A stretch of 64,000 bases of DNA from Allosphingosinicella sp042666435 (GCF_042666435.1 NZ_JBHTDC010000001.1:1550001-1614000); one strand, 5' to 3'; shown: positions 32,263 through 41,340, counted from the first letter of the stretch. The notes: generated by a model from the sequence alone, not told the origin. Made by a program: numbers and translations.

Positions 32263-32637
32263 TTACATCGAATTGATGTGGAGGATGTTGCCGTCCGGAT
32301 CCTTGAACCAGGCGAGCCTCGCTCCGTCCGCCACATGCACATTGCCTTCGAGGCGGCCGAAGTCGGGATAATGTTCGAAGGCGACGCCCTTGGCCTCCAG
32401 CGCGGCGACGATCGCGTCCAGCTCGTGGCCGACGTCCCACACCACGGCATTGGCGCGATTGGTGCCGGCATAGTCGGAAGTATAGACGATCAGGCGGGTA
32501 GCGCCCGTGCGGAAGGCGAGCACGCCCTCCATGCTGTCGTCCTCAAGCTCCAGCCCCAGCACGTCGCCGTAAAAGGCGCGCGCGCGGGCGATGTCCCGCA
32601 TCGCCATGATCGCGGAGGAGGAATGGTCCTTCAGCAT
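32263..32637 (-). CDS. VOC (glyoxalase/bleomycin resistance) family protein
   Basis: 124 residues from the ATG at 32637. Begins MLKDHSSSAIMAMRDIARAR-AFYGDVLGLE and ends ADGARLAWFKDPDGNILHINSM. Two beta-alpha-beta-beta-beta units of the VOC fold; the late 'FKDPDGNILH' motif is canonical. Metal-dependent dioxygenase, isomerase or resistance activity cannot be told apart. Head-to-head with the OLD-like gene, 200 bp upstream of it. Confidence 0.85.
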   Translation of the reverse strand: MLKDHSSSAIMAMRDIARARAFYGDVLGLELEDDSMEGVLAFRTGATRLIVYTSDYAGTNRANAVVWDVGHELDAIVAALEAKGVAFEHYPDFGRLEGNVHVADGARLAWFKDPDGNILHINSM

Positions 32638-32840
32638 AAGAGGGGGAACGGGTGGTGGCAGGGGTGGTTCCGATGGGGGCGACGCGGAAACTAGTGCACT
32701 ATCACCGTAATCCAGTTTGGAAGCCGAGAGGGGAATTAGGTGTAGTGTCCCCGGAATTGTAGCTGTCACCTGTCACCGTAATCCCGCCGTTATTGACTGC
32801 GATCCAGAGCCTCCTAGACTACCTCAAAAGGAGGCGGGCC

Positions 32841-34520
32841 ATGAAAATAGAGCGAATCAGAATTCGCGATTTCAAGACCATCGATGACATCACGCTTGAG
32901 TTGGATAACGCGAATTTGCTGATTGGAGGCAATAACGCAGGCAAGAGTTCCGTAATTCAAGGAATTCATTTTGCTATCAGCGCACTAAGATCCGCCCGGC
33001 TCCACGGAAAGGGCGTCAATCAACCTGCAACAACTCTGGGCTTAAATCAGTTTTCGTTTCTCCCAACTAACGAAGTAATGAAGATTAATTATCGAACATC
33101 AATGACCCAGGATTATGGACCTGATTTCGAGTTCACATATCTAGACGAAGAAGGAAATGAAGAATCCTTTAGCCTATTCCTCTATAGGGGAAAGAATGCA
33201 AATATAAGTCTGCGGTACAACAAGATTTCTAAGTTTTTCAGCAAGGCTTCCGACTTAAGCAGTCCGTTCTCCGTTTTCGTCCCCGGCCTCGCGGGCCTTC
33301 CGTTGATCGAGGAGCGTCGCGCTAATTCTATCGTTCAGACTGGGATCGCTCAGGGCGATGCAAATTTATTCCTGCGAAACGTACTTCTTAGACTATCAAC
33401 AAACGCGGAAAAGCTTCGGGCCTTTCATGAACTGATGCAGGGGATTTTCCCCGGCTTTAAAACCAGAACCACGTTTAACGAGAATATTAATCAATATATC
33501 AATTCAGAGGTGTGTCTCAATGGATTCTGGGCTCCTCTGGAAATGGCGGGCACCGGATGCTTGCAGGCTCTTCAAGTGGCCGCATATGTGATTCTTTATG
33601 AGCCAAAACTCCTGCTTTTAGATGAGCCAGATGCGCACCTTCATCCAGGAAATCAGAAACTCTTGGTCGATCTACTTTTTACTCTCTCTGAAAGCACCGG
33701 AACCCAAATAATTCTTGCGTCCCATTCAAGACATGTTTTTGATTCGGTTTCCAACAATGCGCTTGGCGCAATCCACTGGTTGGAAGATGGCGACGTAATC
33801 GAGGACGATCGTGCCGACGTCGCTCTTCTCATGGATCTAGGTGCCCTAGACAATTTTTCGAAGCTTGTGTCGGAAGATTCGAAAGTTCTAGTTTTTGCGG
33901 AGGACGAAAAGACGAAGAAGCTTAGGATCATTCTCGAGGCAAACGGATGGGCACTCGATAATATCGAGTTCGTGTCATTTAACGGTGTAGATAATTTGGA
34001 CGCGACCAAGGTTGTCGTTGAGTATTTCTTGGGGCTTGGAGAAGATCGCAAAGCCCTAATCTATCGGGACGGCGATTGCATGACTGATGATGAGAAAACG
34101 TGGCTGCGGGAGAAATATACCAACGAGCTTCCGGAGAATGCGACGCTGTACATTTCCCCCTACACAGATGTCGAACATTTCTTTTGTGTTCCGGGACACG
34201 TTGCGCACGTGGCACAAATGCCAGAAGAGGAAGCGTTTGCGATAGTTAGCGAGGTGGTAGGAGAGAACCAGGCTATACTTGGAGCAAAATTAGCAAGGAA
34301 AAGAAATGACCTTAAGTTTAAGTCTCTTAGGAACTGTCCAAATCGCGCATCAACTGACGACTTGGTCGAGGATGGGATAGGATTCGATATGTCGCTGGGT
34401 AAATTGTTGTCCCCTAAAATTATGGCCAAGCTTCACGAGAACGGATATCCCGTTGGCGAGCTGACTGTGCCGTCAGCCGCCCTTGAAAGCGACATACTAA
34501 AGCAATTCATTGAGCAGTGA
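32841..34520 (+). CDS. OLD-like AAA ATPase with TOPRIM domain (phage defence candidate)
   Basis: 559 residues from the ATG at 32841 with AAAAGGAGG upstream. N-terminal ABC-type ATPase: KIERIRIRDFKTIDDI, Walker A GGNNAGKSS near 35, signature-like MAGTGCLQALQV, Walker B LLLLDEPDAHLHP, and an ILASHSRH switch His. From about 350 a TOPRIM domain: VLVFAEDEKTKKLRIIL with the catalytic Glu, then IYRDGDCMTDDE (DxD). This is the layout of OLD nucleases, or of a fused AriA-AriB-like protein. No UvrD-like partner (Gabija) is next to it. GC and codon use are far lower than the neighbours, pointing to transfer. Confidence 0.75.
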   Translation: MKIERIRIRDFKTIDDITLELDNANLLIGGNNAGKSSVIQGIHFAISALRSARLHGKGVNQPATTLGLNQFSFLPTNEVMKINYRTSMTQDYGPDFEFTYLDEEGNEESFSLFLYRGKNANISLRYNKISKFFSKASDLSSPFSVFVPGLAGLPLIEERRANSIVQTGIAQGDANLFLRNVLLRLSTNAEKLRAFHELMQGIFPGFKTRTTFNENINQYINSEVCLNGFWAPLEMAGTGCLQALQVAAYVILYEPKLLLLDEPDAHLHPGNQKLLVDLLFTLSESTGTQIILASHSRHVFDSVSNNALGAIHWLEDGDVIEDDRADVALLMDLGALDNFSKLVSEDSKVLVFAEDEKTKKLRIILEANGWALDNIEFVSFNGVDNLDATKVVVEYFLGLGEDRKALIYRDGDCMTDDEKTWLREKYTNELPENATLYISPYTDVEHFFCVPGHVAHVAQMPEEEAFAIVSEVVGENQAILGAKLARKRNDLKFKSLRNCPNRASTDDLVEDGIGFDMSLGKLLSPKIMAKLHENGYPVGELTVPSAALESDILKQFIEQ

Positions 34521-34587
34521 TCGGGACCGATTTCTATCACCATAGGCAATTTCCTCAAAACCTCACTATACCTGTAGACTCTCTCTC

Positions 34588-34745
34588 TCACACATTGAGG
34601 CCGGGGGCACCCCGCTTTTTCTTCGGGGCGGGTTTGGCTTCCGTGCGCGCTCCCTGAAGCAGCATTTTGAGATAGGCTCCCGGTGTACGAGCGAGGCTCC
34701 TCCGAAACTTGCTCCGGCGTACCTTCGGCGACAATTCCGCCTCCT
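34588..34745 (-). pseudogene. Fragment of a second uvrA 3' end, frameshifted
   Basis: Read on the minus strand, 34745-34588 repeats the last ~50 codons of UvrA: GGIVAEGTPEQVSEEPRSYTG, then after one inserted base YLKMLLQGARTEAKPAPKKK and a stop. The intact gene (34808-34960) reads VVAEGTPEQVAEAPRSYTGHYLKPLLQGP. Nucleotide identity is roughly 70% (estimated by eye), so it is diverged and not a recent duplication. It lies between the OLD-like gene and a repeat that touches the true uvrA end. Confidence 0.75.
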
Positions 34746-34793
34746 TCGACTGCGCGTCTCGGCTTCGCTCGACGCTTCGCTCAGGACACGCTT
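34743..34793. repeat. REP-like palindromic repeat
   Basis: CTTCGACTGCGCGTCTCGGC and GCTTCGCTCAGGACACGC halves, resembling the common extragenic repeat of sphingomonads. Abuts the uvrA fragment on one side and the uvrA stop on the other. Confidence 0.5.
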
Positions 34794-34807
34794 GTCGCCG
34801 CAGCCGC

Positions 34808-37798
34808 CTATTCGGCGGCCTCTCGCTGACGCATCGAGGTGGAACCCCGCTTTTTCCTGGCCGGCGAGGCTACGGCTTCGGCGCGTGGACCTTGGAGCAG
34901 TGGCTTGAGATAGTGACCGGTGTAGGAGCGGGGTGCCTCGGCGACTTGCTCGGGCGTGCCTTCGGCGACGACTTCGCCTCCCTTGTCGCCGCCTTCCGGG
35001 CCTAGGTCGATGACCCAGTCCGCTGTCTTGATGACTTCGAGGTTATGCTCGATCACGACCACCGTGTTGCCTTGCTCGACGAGGGCGTGGAGGACTTCGA
35101 GCAATTTCCTCACGTCCTCGAAGTGGAGGCCGGTGGTGGGTTCGTCGAGGATGTAGAGGGTCTGGCCCGTCGCCCGGCGCGACAGTTCCTTGGCGAGCTT
35201 GACGCGCTGGGCTTCGCCGCCGCTCAAGGTGGTCGCCTGCTGGCCGACCTTGACGTAGCCGAGGCCGACCTCCTCCAGCATCGCCATCTTGTCGCGGATC
35301 GGGGGGACGGCCTTGAAGAAGACGTGCGCGTCCTCGACCGTCATGTCGAGCACGTCGGCGATCGACTTGCCCTTGAACTTCACCTCCAGCGTCTCGCGAT
35401 TGTAGCGGGCGCCGTGGCAGACGTCGCAGGTGACGTAGACGTCGGGGAGGAAGTGCATCTCGATCTTGAGGACGCCGTCTCCCTTGCACGCCTCGCAGCG
35501 GCCGCCCTTGACGTTGAAGCTGAAGCGGCCGGGCTTGTAGCCGCGCGCGCCGCTCTCCGGCAGCCCGGCGAACCAGTCGCGGATGCAGGTGAAGGCGCCG
35601 GTGTAGGTCGCAGGGTTGCTGCGGGGCGTGCGGCCGATCGGCGACTGATCGATGTCGATCACCTTGTCGAGATATTGCAGGCCGGTGAGCTTTTCGTGGC
35701 GGCCGGCGAGCATGCGGGCGCCGTTCAGCTGGCGCGCGGCGGAGGCGTAGAGGGTGTCGATGGTGAAGCTCGACTTGCCCGAGCCCGAGACGCCGGTGAT
35801 GCAGGTGAAGGTGCCCAAGGGGATGGACGCGGTGACGTCCTTCAGATTGTTGGCGGTGGCGCCGTGGACGGTGAGCTTCCTGCCGTTGCCCTTGCGACGG
35901 GTGGCGGGGATCGGCACGCTGCGGCGGCCGGTGAGGTAATCGGCGGTCAGCGACTTCTCGTTGGCCAGCACTTCCTCAAGCGACCCTTGCGCGACGACCT
36001 CGCCGCCATGGACGCCCGCGCCCGGCCCCATGTCAATGACGTGGTCGGCGGTGCGGATGGCGTCCTCGTCATGCTCGACGACGAGCACGGTGTTGCCGAG
36101 ATCGCGCAGGCGGCGGAGGGTGACGAGCAGGCGGTCGTTGTCGCGCTGGTGGAGGCCGATCGAGGGCTCGTCGAGGACGTAGAGGACGCCCGACAGGCCC
36201 GAGCCGATCTGCGACGCGAGGCGGATGCGCTGGGACTCGCCGCCGGACAGGGTGCCGGAGGTGCGGTCGAGGTTGAGGTAATCGAGGCCGACATTGTTGA
36301 GGAAGCCGAGGCGCTCGTTGATCTCCTTCAAGATGGCGCGGGCGATTTCCTGCTGCTGCGGGGCGAGCTTTTCCTCCAGGGTCGAGAACCAGGCGAGCGC
36401 CTGGACGACGGAGCGGCGGGTGGAGATGGAGATGTCCTCGCCGGCGATCTTGACCGCGAGCGGCTCCGGGCGGAGGCGGGCGCCGCCGCACGTCTCGCAC
36501 GGGGCGGCGCTTTGGTATTTGGAAAGCTCCTCGCGCATCCAGGCGCTCTCGGTCTGGAGCATCCGGCGGTTCAGATTGCCGATCACGCCCTCGAACGGCT
36601 TCTTGACCTCGTAGGATTTGCGGCCGTCGACGAAGCGGAGGGTGACGGGCTTGCCGCGGGTGCCGTGGAGGATGATGGAATGCACCTCCTCGGGGAGCTC
36701 GTTCCAGGGCGTTTCGAGGCTGAAATCATATTCGCGGGCGAGGGAGCCGAGGACCTGCATGTAGTACGGGCTGGGCGGGTTCGACTTGGCCCAGGGCACG
36801 ACGGCGCCCTTCTTGATGCTGAGATTCTGGTTGGGGACGACCAATTCGGGATCGAAATGGAGCTTCTCGCCCAAGCCGTCGCAGCCGGGGCAGGCGCCCT
36901 GGGGGGCGTTGAAGCTGAACAAACGCGGCTCGATCTCGGCGATGGTGAAGCCAGAGACGGGGCAGGCGAATTTCTCGGAGAAGGTGATGCGGCTGGGGGG
37001 GGCGTTGTCGCCTAACACGGCGCGGGTCTCGGGGCCCCCTCCACCAGGCTGCGCCTGGTCCCCCTCCCCGTCCCGGGGAGGATCTGCCGGGTCGAGATAG
37101 ACGAGGCCTTCGGCGAGCTTGAGCGCGGTTTCAAGCGAATCCGCGAGACGCGTCTCGATGCCCTCGCGGACGACGAGGCGATCGACGACCACTTCGATGT
37201 CATGCTTGTATTTCTTGTCGAGGGCGGGGGCGTCCTCGATATCGTAAAAGGCGCCATCGATGCGGACGCGGGTGAAGCCCTCTTTCTGCCACTGGGCGAG
37301 CTCCTTCCTATACTCGCCCTTGCGGCCGCGGACGACCGGGGCGAGCAAATAGAGGCGGGTGCCTTCGGGGAGGGCCATGACGCGGTCGACCATCTGGCTG
37401 ACCGTCTGAGCGGAGATGGGAAGGCCGGTGGCGGGGCTGTAGGGCACGCCGACGCGGGCCCAGAGCAGGCGCATGTAATCGTAGATTTCGGTGACGGTGG
37501 CGACGGTGGAGCGCGGGTTCCTCGACGTCGTCTTCTGCTCGATCGAGATGGCGGGCGACAGGCCCTCGATATGGTCGACGTCGGGCTTCTGCATCATCTC
37601 CAGGAACTGGCGCGCATAGGCGCTGAGCGACTCGACATAGCGCCGCTGCCCCTCGGCATAGATGGTGTCGAAGGCGAGGCTCGACTTGCCCGAGCCCGAC
37701 AGGCCGGTGATCACGGTCAGCGTCTCGCGCGGGATATCGATATCCACGCCCTTCAGATTATGCTCGCGCGCACCGCGGACGGAAATGTGAGTCAGCAT
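34808..37798 (-). CDS. uvrA: UvrABC system protein A
   Basis: 996 residues. Starts MLTHISVRGAREHNLKGVDI. Two ABC ATPase halves: Walker A GLSGSGKSS near 30 and GVSGSGKSS near 660, both with LSGGE signatures; zinc fingers CPVSGF...CPGCDG and CEACKG...CDVCHG. Recognises DNA lesions together with UvrB. Residues about 238-255 (DPPRDGEGDQAQPGGGGPETR) come from a palindromic repeat read in frame, in a loop of the first half. The C-terminus is Lys/Arg-rich. A LexA box lies at 37809-37823. Confidence 0.98.
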   Translation of the reverse strand: MLTHISVRGAREHNLKGVDIDIPRETLTVITGLSGSGKSSLAFDTIYAEGQRRYVESLSAYARQFLEMMQKPDVDHIEGLSPAISIEQKTTSRNPRSTVATVTEIYDYMRLLWARVGVPYSPATGLPISAQTVSQMVDRVMALPEGTRLYLLAPVVRGRKGEYRKELAQWQKEGFTRVRIDGAFYDIEDAPALDKKYKHDIEVVVDRLVVREGIETRLADSLETALKLAEGLVYLDPADPPRDGEGDQAQPGGGGPETRAVLGDNAPPSRITFSEKFACPVSGFTIAEIEPRLFSFNAPQGACPGCDGLGEKLHFDPELVVPNQNLSIKKGAVVPWAKSNPPSPYYMQVLGSLAREYDFSLETPWNELPEEVHSIILHGTRGKPVTLRFVDGRKSYEVKKPFEGVIGNLNRRMLQTESAWMREELSKYQSAAPCETCGGARLRPEPLAVKIAGEDISISTRRSVVQALAWFSTLEEKLAPQQQEIARAILKEINERLGFLNNVGLDYLNLDRTSGTLSGGESQRIRLASQIGSGLSGVLYVLDEPSIGLHQRDNDRLLVTLRRLRDLGNTVLVVEHDEDAIRTADHVIDMGPGAGVHGGEVVAQGSLEEVLANEKSLTADYLTGRRSVPIPATRRKGNGRKLTVHGATANNLKDVTASIPLGTFTCITGVSGSGKSSFTIDTLYASAARQLNGARMLAGRHEKLTGLQYLDKVIDIDQSPIGRTPRSNPATYTGAFTCIRDWFAGLPESGARGYKPGRFSFNVKGGRCEACKGDGVLKIEMHFLPDVYVTCDVCHGARYNRETLEVKFKGKSIADVLDMTVEDAHVFFKAVPPIRDKMAMLEEVGLGYVKVGQQATTLSGGEAQRVKLAKELSRRATGQTLYILDEPTTGLHFEDVRKLLEVLHALVEQGNTVVVIEHNLEVIKTADWVIDLGPEGGDKGGEVVAEGTPEQVAEAPRSYTGHYLKPLLQGPRAEAVASPARKKRGSTSMRQREAAE
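37036..37087. repeat. Palindromic repeat read in frame within uvrA
   Basis: Two hairpins: ACCAGGC-tgc-GCCTGGT (37044-37060) and CTCCCCG-tcc-CGGGGAG (37065-37081). This CCCCTCCACCAGGC...CTCCCC type is a familiar sphingomonad intergenic repeat. Here it supplies about 17 codons of UvrA. Confidence 0.75.
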
Positions 37799-37808
37799 AA
37801 AGGCCGGT

Positions 37809-37823
37809 GTTCCAGATTTGTTC
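37809..37823. promoter_or_regulatory. LexA (SOS) box upstream of uvrA
   Basis: GTTCCAGATTTGTTC, an exact GTTC-N7-GTTC site 11 bases ahead of the uvrA start. uvrA is a classical LexA target in Alphaproteobacteria, which supports this site strongly. Confidence 0.85.
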
Positions 37824-37951
37824 TGTCGTGGCAAGGGGACGCGTCGTCGAAACGCGACCGGCGCGAGATGGGGGCGATAGCCGCGCGCTTCAATGGCCTT
37901 GGCAGGCGGACCCCGGGACGATAGGGAGGGTGGGACTGAGGGGGTAACCAA

Positions 37952-39757
37952 ATGAGAAACAAAGGCTTTGTGTCGATCGTCGCGCTGGCGTCCCTGGCGC
38001 CCGCGGCGGCCGCGCAAGACGTGGCCGGCGCGGATTCCGCCGCCGCCGAGGCCGCGTTCGACGTGCACGACCTCGAGGTGGCGGGTGTGCCTTTCGTGGC
38101 GCAGCCGATCGACCTCGCGCAGAAGAGCGACCCGATCTGGTTCACCGGCGACCAGCCCAAGGCGAACATGATCGCCAAAGTGACGCTGGCGCCGCTCGGC
38201 GCGGTCGTGGTCGACAAGGATTTCGGGCAGGGGGCGGGCAAGAAGCTGGTCCTGTCGCTCGCGGTCACCGGCGATCCGTCCCGCTACGCCACGACCGCCG
38301 ACGTCGTCGCCGAGACCGCGAAGCGGCTCTATTGCGCGAACGGGAGCGGCCCCGGCCATGCCGGGCGCGTGCTCTGCCTGCTCGACAAGGATCGCGACGG
38401 GCGGTTCGAGGCCAAGGCGCTCGGCCTCGGCGAGAAAGGCGGGGCGGCCGAGCAATTGTCGATTCTCGGCGCGCCGATGCCGCTGCCCGAGCCGGTCGCC
38501 TATCGGCAGGCGCGCGCCGACGAGATGCCGGTGATCGCCGTCAGCTACAGTAATTGCGGCAAGGACCATGACCGGCCGCGTTATGCCTTCTCCACCCAGA
38601 CGGACGGCAAGCCGGGGATCAGCCTAACCGAGCTGACCGGCATGACTCCCGGAGCGATGGAGGCCTTCGACAAGATGAAGCCCGAACAGCGGGCGCAGCT
38701 GGTCGCGGCGCTGGCGCGGGTGGGGAGCGGCGCCCCCTGCGGCGAAGCCCGGCCGATGGCGCCGGGGGACCCGGATTATCCGGCGAATCTCGCCAAGGAC
38801 GCGGCGGCGGTCCGGATGGGTGACCTGATCGTCGAGGTCGGCCCCAAGAGCGCCGGCGCGCCGGTCCGGCTGATCGCCCAGGCCGCGCCCGACCGGTTGT
38901 ACCGGCTGAACGGCATGGCGGTCGAGCCGATGGCCCAGACCGTCACCGCCCGCCAGAACCAGCTCGCCATCCGGCAGAAGTTCGACAAGCCGGTCATCAT
39001 GACCACCGGCGGCGCGGAGGTGGCCGAAGGCGAAGCCAAGGCCGGCGACATCGTCCTGAAGCAAGGCATCACCCACGGCTATATGGGCGTGCTGACCCAG
39101 GACACCGTCATCCGCACGCTCTTTTCCAAACGGTCGCTGCCCAAGGGAACGTTGCTCTACGGCATGCCGATGGCGAGCCGCACGGTGATGACGCGCTACG
39201 GCGTCCCGCAAGGCAATGTCGGCGGCCGCGCGCCGTCGGTGGAGAATACGCGGCTCGTCTGGTGCGTGCCGGTGCAGGACGAGGAGGAATGGTCGGCGAC
39301 CTGCCTGCCCGAGGAAGGCGGCCAGCGCTACACTTTGCTCAAGGGCCAGAAGCCGGCCTTCGAGGTGACCGGCCTCTCCTACGCGGTCGGAACGAGCAGC
39401 AATGAAGGACCGGTGCCGGTGACGCCGCAAGCGGGGGATTTCGGCAAGCCGCTCGCTTACTGGCTGCGGATCAAGGAGATCGGCCCGGACGCGATCGTCT
39501 TGACCCAGGAGACGCGGTTCGGCGACGAACTGGTCCACAGCCGCGAGCATCGCGTGCCGCGTATCGCGGGCGAGACGAGCGGCCTTTCCTGGGCGGGAGG
39601 GGCGTTGCTCTTCGGCGCGGTGGAAGGCGCCGCCGACCGGATCGCGATCGGCCGCAAGGGCGCGTTCGCCGCCGGCGTCGCTCCCGATGTGAAGTTCGGC
39701 CTGGTGCGCGAGCCCGGGGCCGGTGCCGACGGATCGGCCGCGGCCGGCGACAATTAG
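37952..39757 (+). CDS. Large secreted protein of unknown function
   Basis: 601 residues. Signal peptide MRNKGFVSIVALASLAPAAAA/QDV. Mature chain about 580 residues, beta-rich, with Cys in RLYCANGSG, VLCLLDKDRDG, SYSNCGKDHD, SGAPCGEAR and, further on, VWCVPVQDEEEWSATCLPEE; the first two and the last two could be pairs. 'LLDKDRDGRFEAKALG' resembles a calcium-binding DxDxDG loop. No family recognised. Upstream, it is divergent from uvrA with a LexA box between, but that box is much closer to uvrA. Confidence 0.6.
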   Translation: MRNKGFVSIVALASLAPAAAAQDVAGADSAAAEAAFDVHDLEVAGVPFVAQPIDLAQKSDPIWFTGDQPKANMIAKVTLAPLGAVVVDKDFGQGAGKKLVLSLAVTGDPSRYATTADVVAETAKRLYCANGSGPGHAGRVLCLLDKDRDGRFEAKALGLGEKGGAAEQLSILGAPMPLPEPVAYRQARADEMPVIAVSYSNCGKDHDRPRYAFSTQTDGKPGISLTELTGMTPGAMEAFDKMKPEQRAQLVAALARVGSGAPCGEARPMAPGDPDYPANLAKDAAAVRMGDLIVEVGPKSAGAPVRLIAQAAPDRLYRLNGMAVEPMAQTVTARQNQLAIRQKFDKPVIMTTGGAEVAEGEAKAGDIVLKQGITHGYMGVLTQDTVIRTLFSKRSLPKGTLLYGMPMASRTVMTRYGVPQGNVGGRAPSVENTRLVWCVPVQDEEEWSATCLPEEGGQRYTLLKGQKPAFEVTGLSYAVGTSSNEGPVPVTPQAGDFGKPLAYWLRIKEIGPDAIVLTQETRFGDELVHSREHRVPRIAGETSGLSWAGGALLFGAVEGAADRIAIGRKGAFAAGVAPDVKFGLVREPGAGADGSAAAGDN

Positions 39758-39822
39758 CCGCGCGCTTGGGAAGAACCCGTGTCGATGCTATAGGCGACTC
39801 CTTCCCGCGGTGGAGGACGACC

Positions 39823-40455
39823 ATGGCCTATGTCGACTGGCGGATGCGCGGCGCGGAGATCACCAGCTGCAATTGCGACTGGGGATGTCCCTGCCAGTTC
39901 AATGCCCTTCCCACCCATGGCGATTGCCGGGCGGTGGTGGCGATGCGGATCGACGAGGGGCATTTCGGCGACGTGCCGCTCTCCGGCCTCAAATGGGCGG
40001 CGACATTCGCCTGGCCCGAGGCGATCCATCTCGGCCATGGCGAAGCCTTCATCGTCATCGACGCCAGCGCCGACGAGGCGCAGCGGGCCGCGCTTCTCAC
40101 CATATTGTCCGGCCAGGAGACCGAGCCGGGCGCGACCGTCTTCAGCGTGTTCGCGACCACCCTGGAGACGGTGCACGAGCCGGCCTTCCTGCCGATCGAC
40201 TTCGCCGTCGACATGGAGGGCAGGACCGGCCGGATCGCGGTCGACGGCATGATCGACAGCCGGATCGAGCCGATCCGCAACCCCGTCACCGGTGGCGAGC
40301 ACCGCGTCCGCGTCAGCCTGCCCGGCGGCTTCGAATATCGGGAGGCGGAATATGCGAGCGGCGAGACGCGAGCCTCGGGGCCGATCGCGCTGACGTTCGG
40401 GCCGAGCCATGCCCATGTGGCGAACGTCGATTTTTCGACCAGCGGCGTCGCCTGA
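39823..40455 (+). CDS. DUF1326 protein
   Basis: 210 residues, ATG at 39823 (TGGAGGACG upstream). Starts MAYVDWRMRGAEITSCNCDWGCPCQFN: the CNCDxGCPC metal-binding motif of DUF1326. The rest is beta-rich. In many genomes this family is encoded beside a DUF2182 membrane protein, as here (the genes overlap by 47 bp). The pair is thought to be a metal-binding membrane system; the metal is unproven. Confidence 0.88.
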   Translation: MAYVDWRMRGAEITSCNCDWGCPCQFNALPTHGDCRAVVAMRIDEGHFGDVPLSGLKWAATFAWPEAIHLGHGEAFIVIDASADEAQRAALLTILSGQETEPGATVFSVFATTLETVHEPAFLPIDFAVDMEGRTGRIAVDGMIDSRIEPIRNPVTGGEHRVRVSLPGGFEYREAEYASGETRASGPIALTFGPSHAHVANVDFSTSGVA

Positions 40456-41242
40456 CCCGCCCTCCCCGGCCGAGCGGCGGCCGATCGAGCGGATCCTCGC
40501 GCGCGAGCGTCTGATCGTCCTCGGCTGCCTCGTCGCGGTCGCGGCCTTGTCGTGGTTCTGGCTGCTGGGTGGCGCGGCCGGTGGCGGCGAGATGGCGGAA
40601 ATGGCGGGAATGGCCGCGCCGGAGCCTTGGTCGGCCGGTTATCTGCTGCCCGCCTTCCTCATGTGGGCTCTGATGATGGTGGCGATGATGCTGCCTTCCG
40701 CCGCGCCGATGATCCTGCTCCACGCGCGCTTCACCCGCCGCTCGGGAGAGGCGCATGTGCTGGCGCAAACGGCCCTGTTCATGCTCGCCTACCTCGATTT
40801 GTGGCTGCTCTTCTCGGCGGCGGCGACCCTGCTCCAGGCGGCGCTGGTGGCAAGCGGGGCGGTTTCGGCGGCGGGGCTGGCGCTCGGCGGCGGCTGGCCG
40901 GCGGGCGGGCTGCTGGCGCTGGCGGGACTCTACCAATTGAGCCCTCTCAAGCGCGCCTGCCTCGGCCAATGCCGCTCGCCCCTGGGCTTCGTCATGCGCG
41001 GTTGGCGGCCGGGCGCGGCGGGGGCGCTGCGGCTGGGGCTGGCGCACGGGACCTATTGCCTCGGCTGCTGCTGGGCGCTGATGCTGTTGCTGTTCGTCGG
41101 CGGAGTGATGAATATCGGCTGGATCGGCGGGCTCGCGCTGCTGGTGCTCGCCGAGAAGCTGGCGCCGCCGCGATGGCCGGTGCGGGAGACGAGCGGGGCC
41201 GTCCTGCTCGTGGCCGGCCTTGTTCTCGCGCTCGGAGGTTGA
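40409..41242 (+). CDS. DUF2182 metal-binding integral membrane protein
   Basis: 277 residues. The start (ATG 40409) lies inside the DUF1326 gene. About seven membrane helices, a methionine-rich second helix (WALMMVAMMLPSAAPM), and the DUF2182 Cys motifs SPLKRACLGQCRSPLGF and LAHGTYCLGCCWALMLL. A Met/Cys-rich channel-like protein of this type could handle copper or another soft metal. Works with the overlapping DUF1326 protein. Confidence 0.85.
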   Translation: MPMWRTSIFRPAASPDPPSPAERRPIERILARERLIVLGCLVAVAALSWFWLLGGAAGGGEMAEMAGMAAPEPWSAGYLLPAFLMWALMMVAMMLPSAAPMILLHARFTRRSGEAHVLAQTALFMLAYLDLWLLFSAAATLLQAALVASGAVSAAGLALGGGWPAGGLLALAGLYQLSPLKRACLGQCRSPLGFVMRGWRPGAAGALRLGLAHGTYCLGCCWALMLLLFVGGVMNIGWIGGLALLVLAEKLAPPRWPVRETSGAVLLVAGLVLALGG

Positions 41243-41340
41243 AGAACGCTCGCCGAAGGAAGTCGCCGCTTGGTCGAATTTCCGCTGCCGCCGCCTTCTC
41301 TATCGCCGAGGAGCGGACCACTGAACGAGGGAGGCTCCGC

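Noticed and set aside
37799..38569. N-terminal extension of uvrA back to 38569
   Set aside because: The family starts at MLTHISVRGAREHNLKG; the extension lies opposite the secreted-protein gene and would bypass the LexA box.
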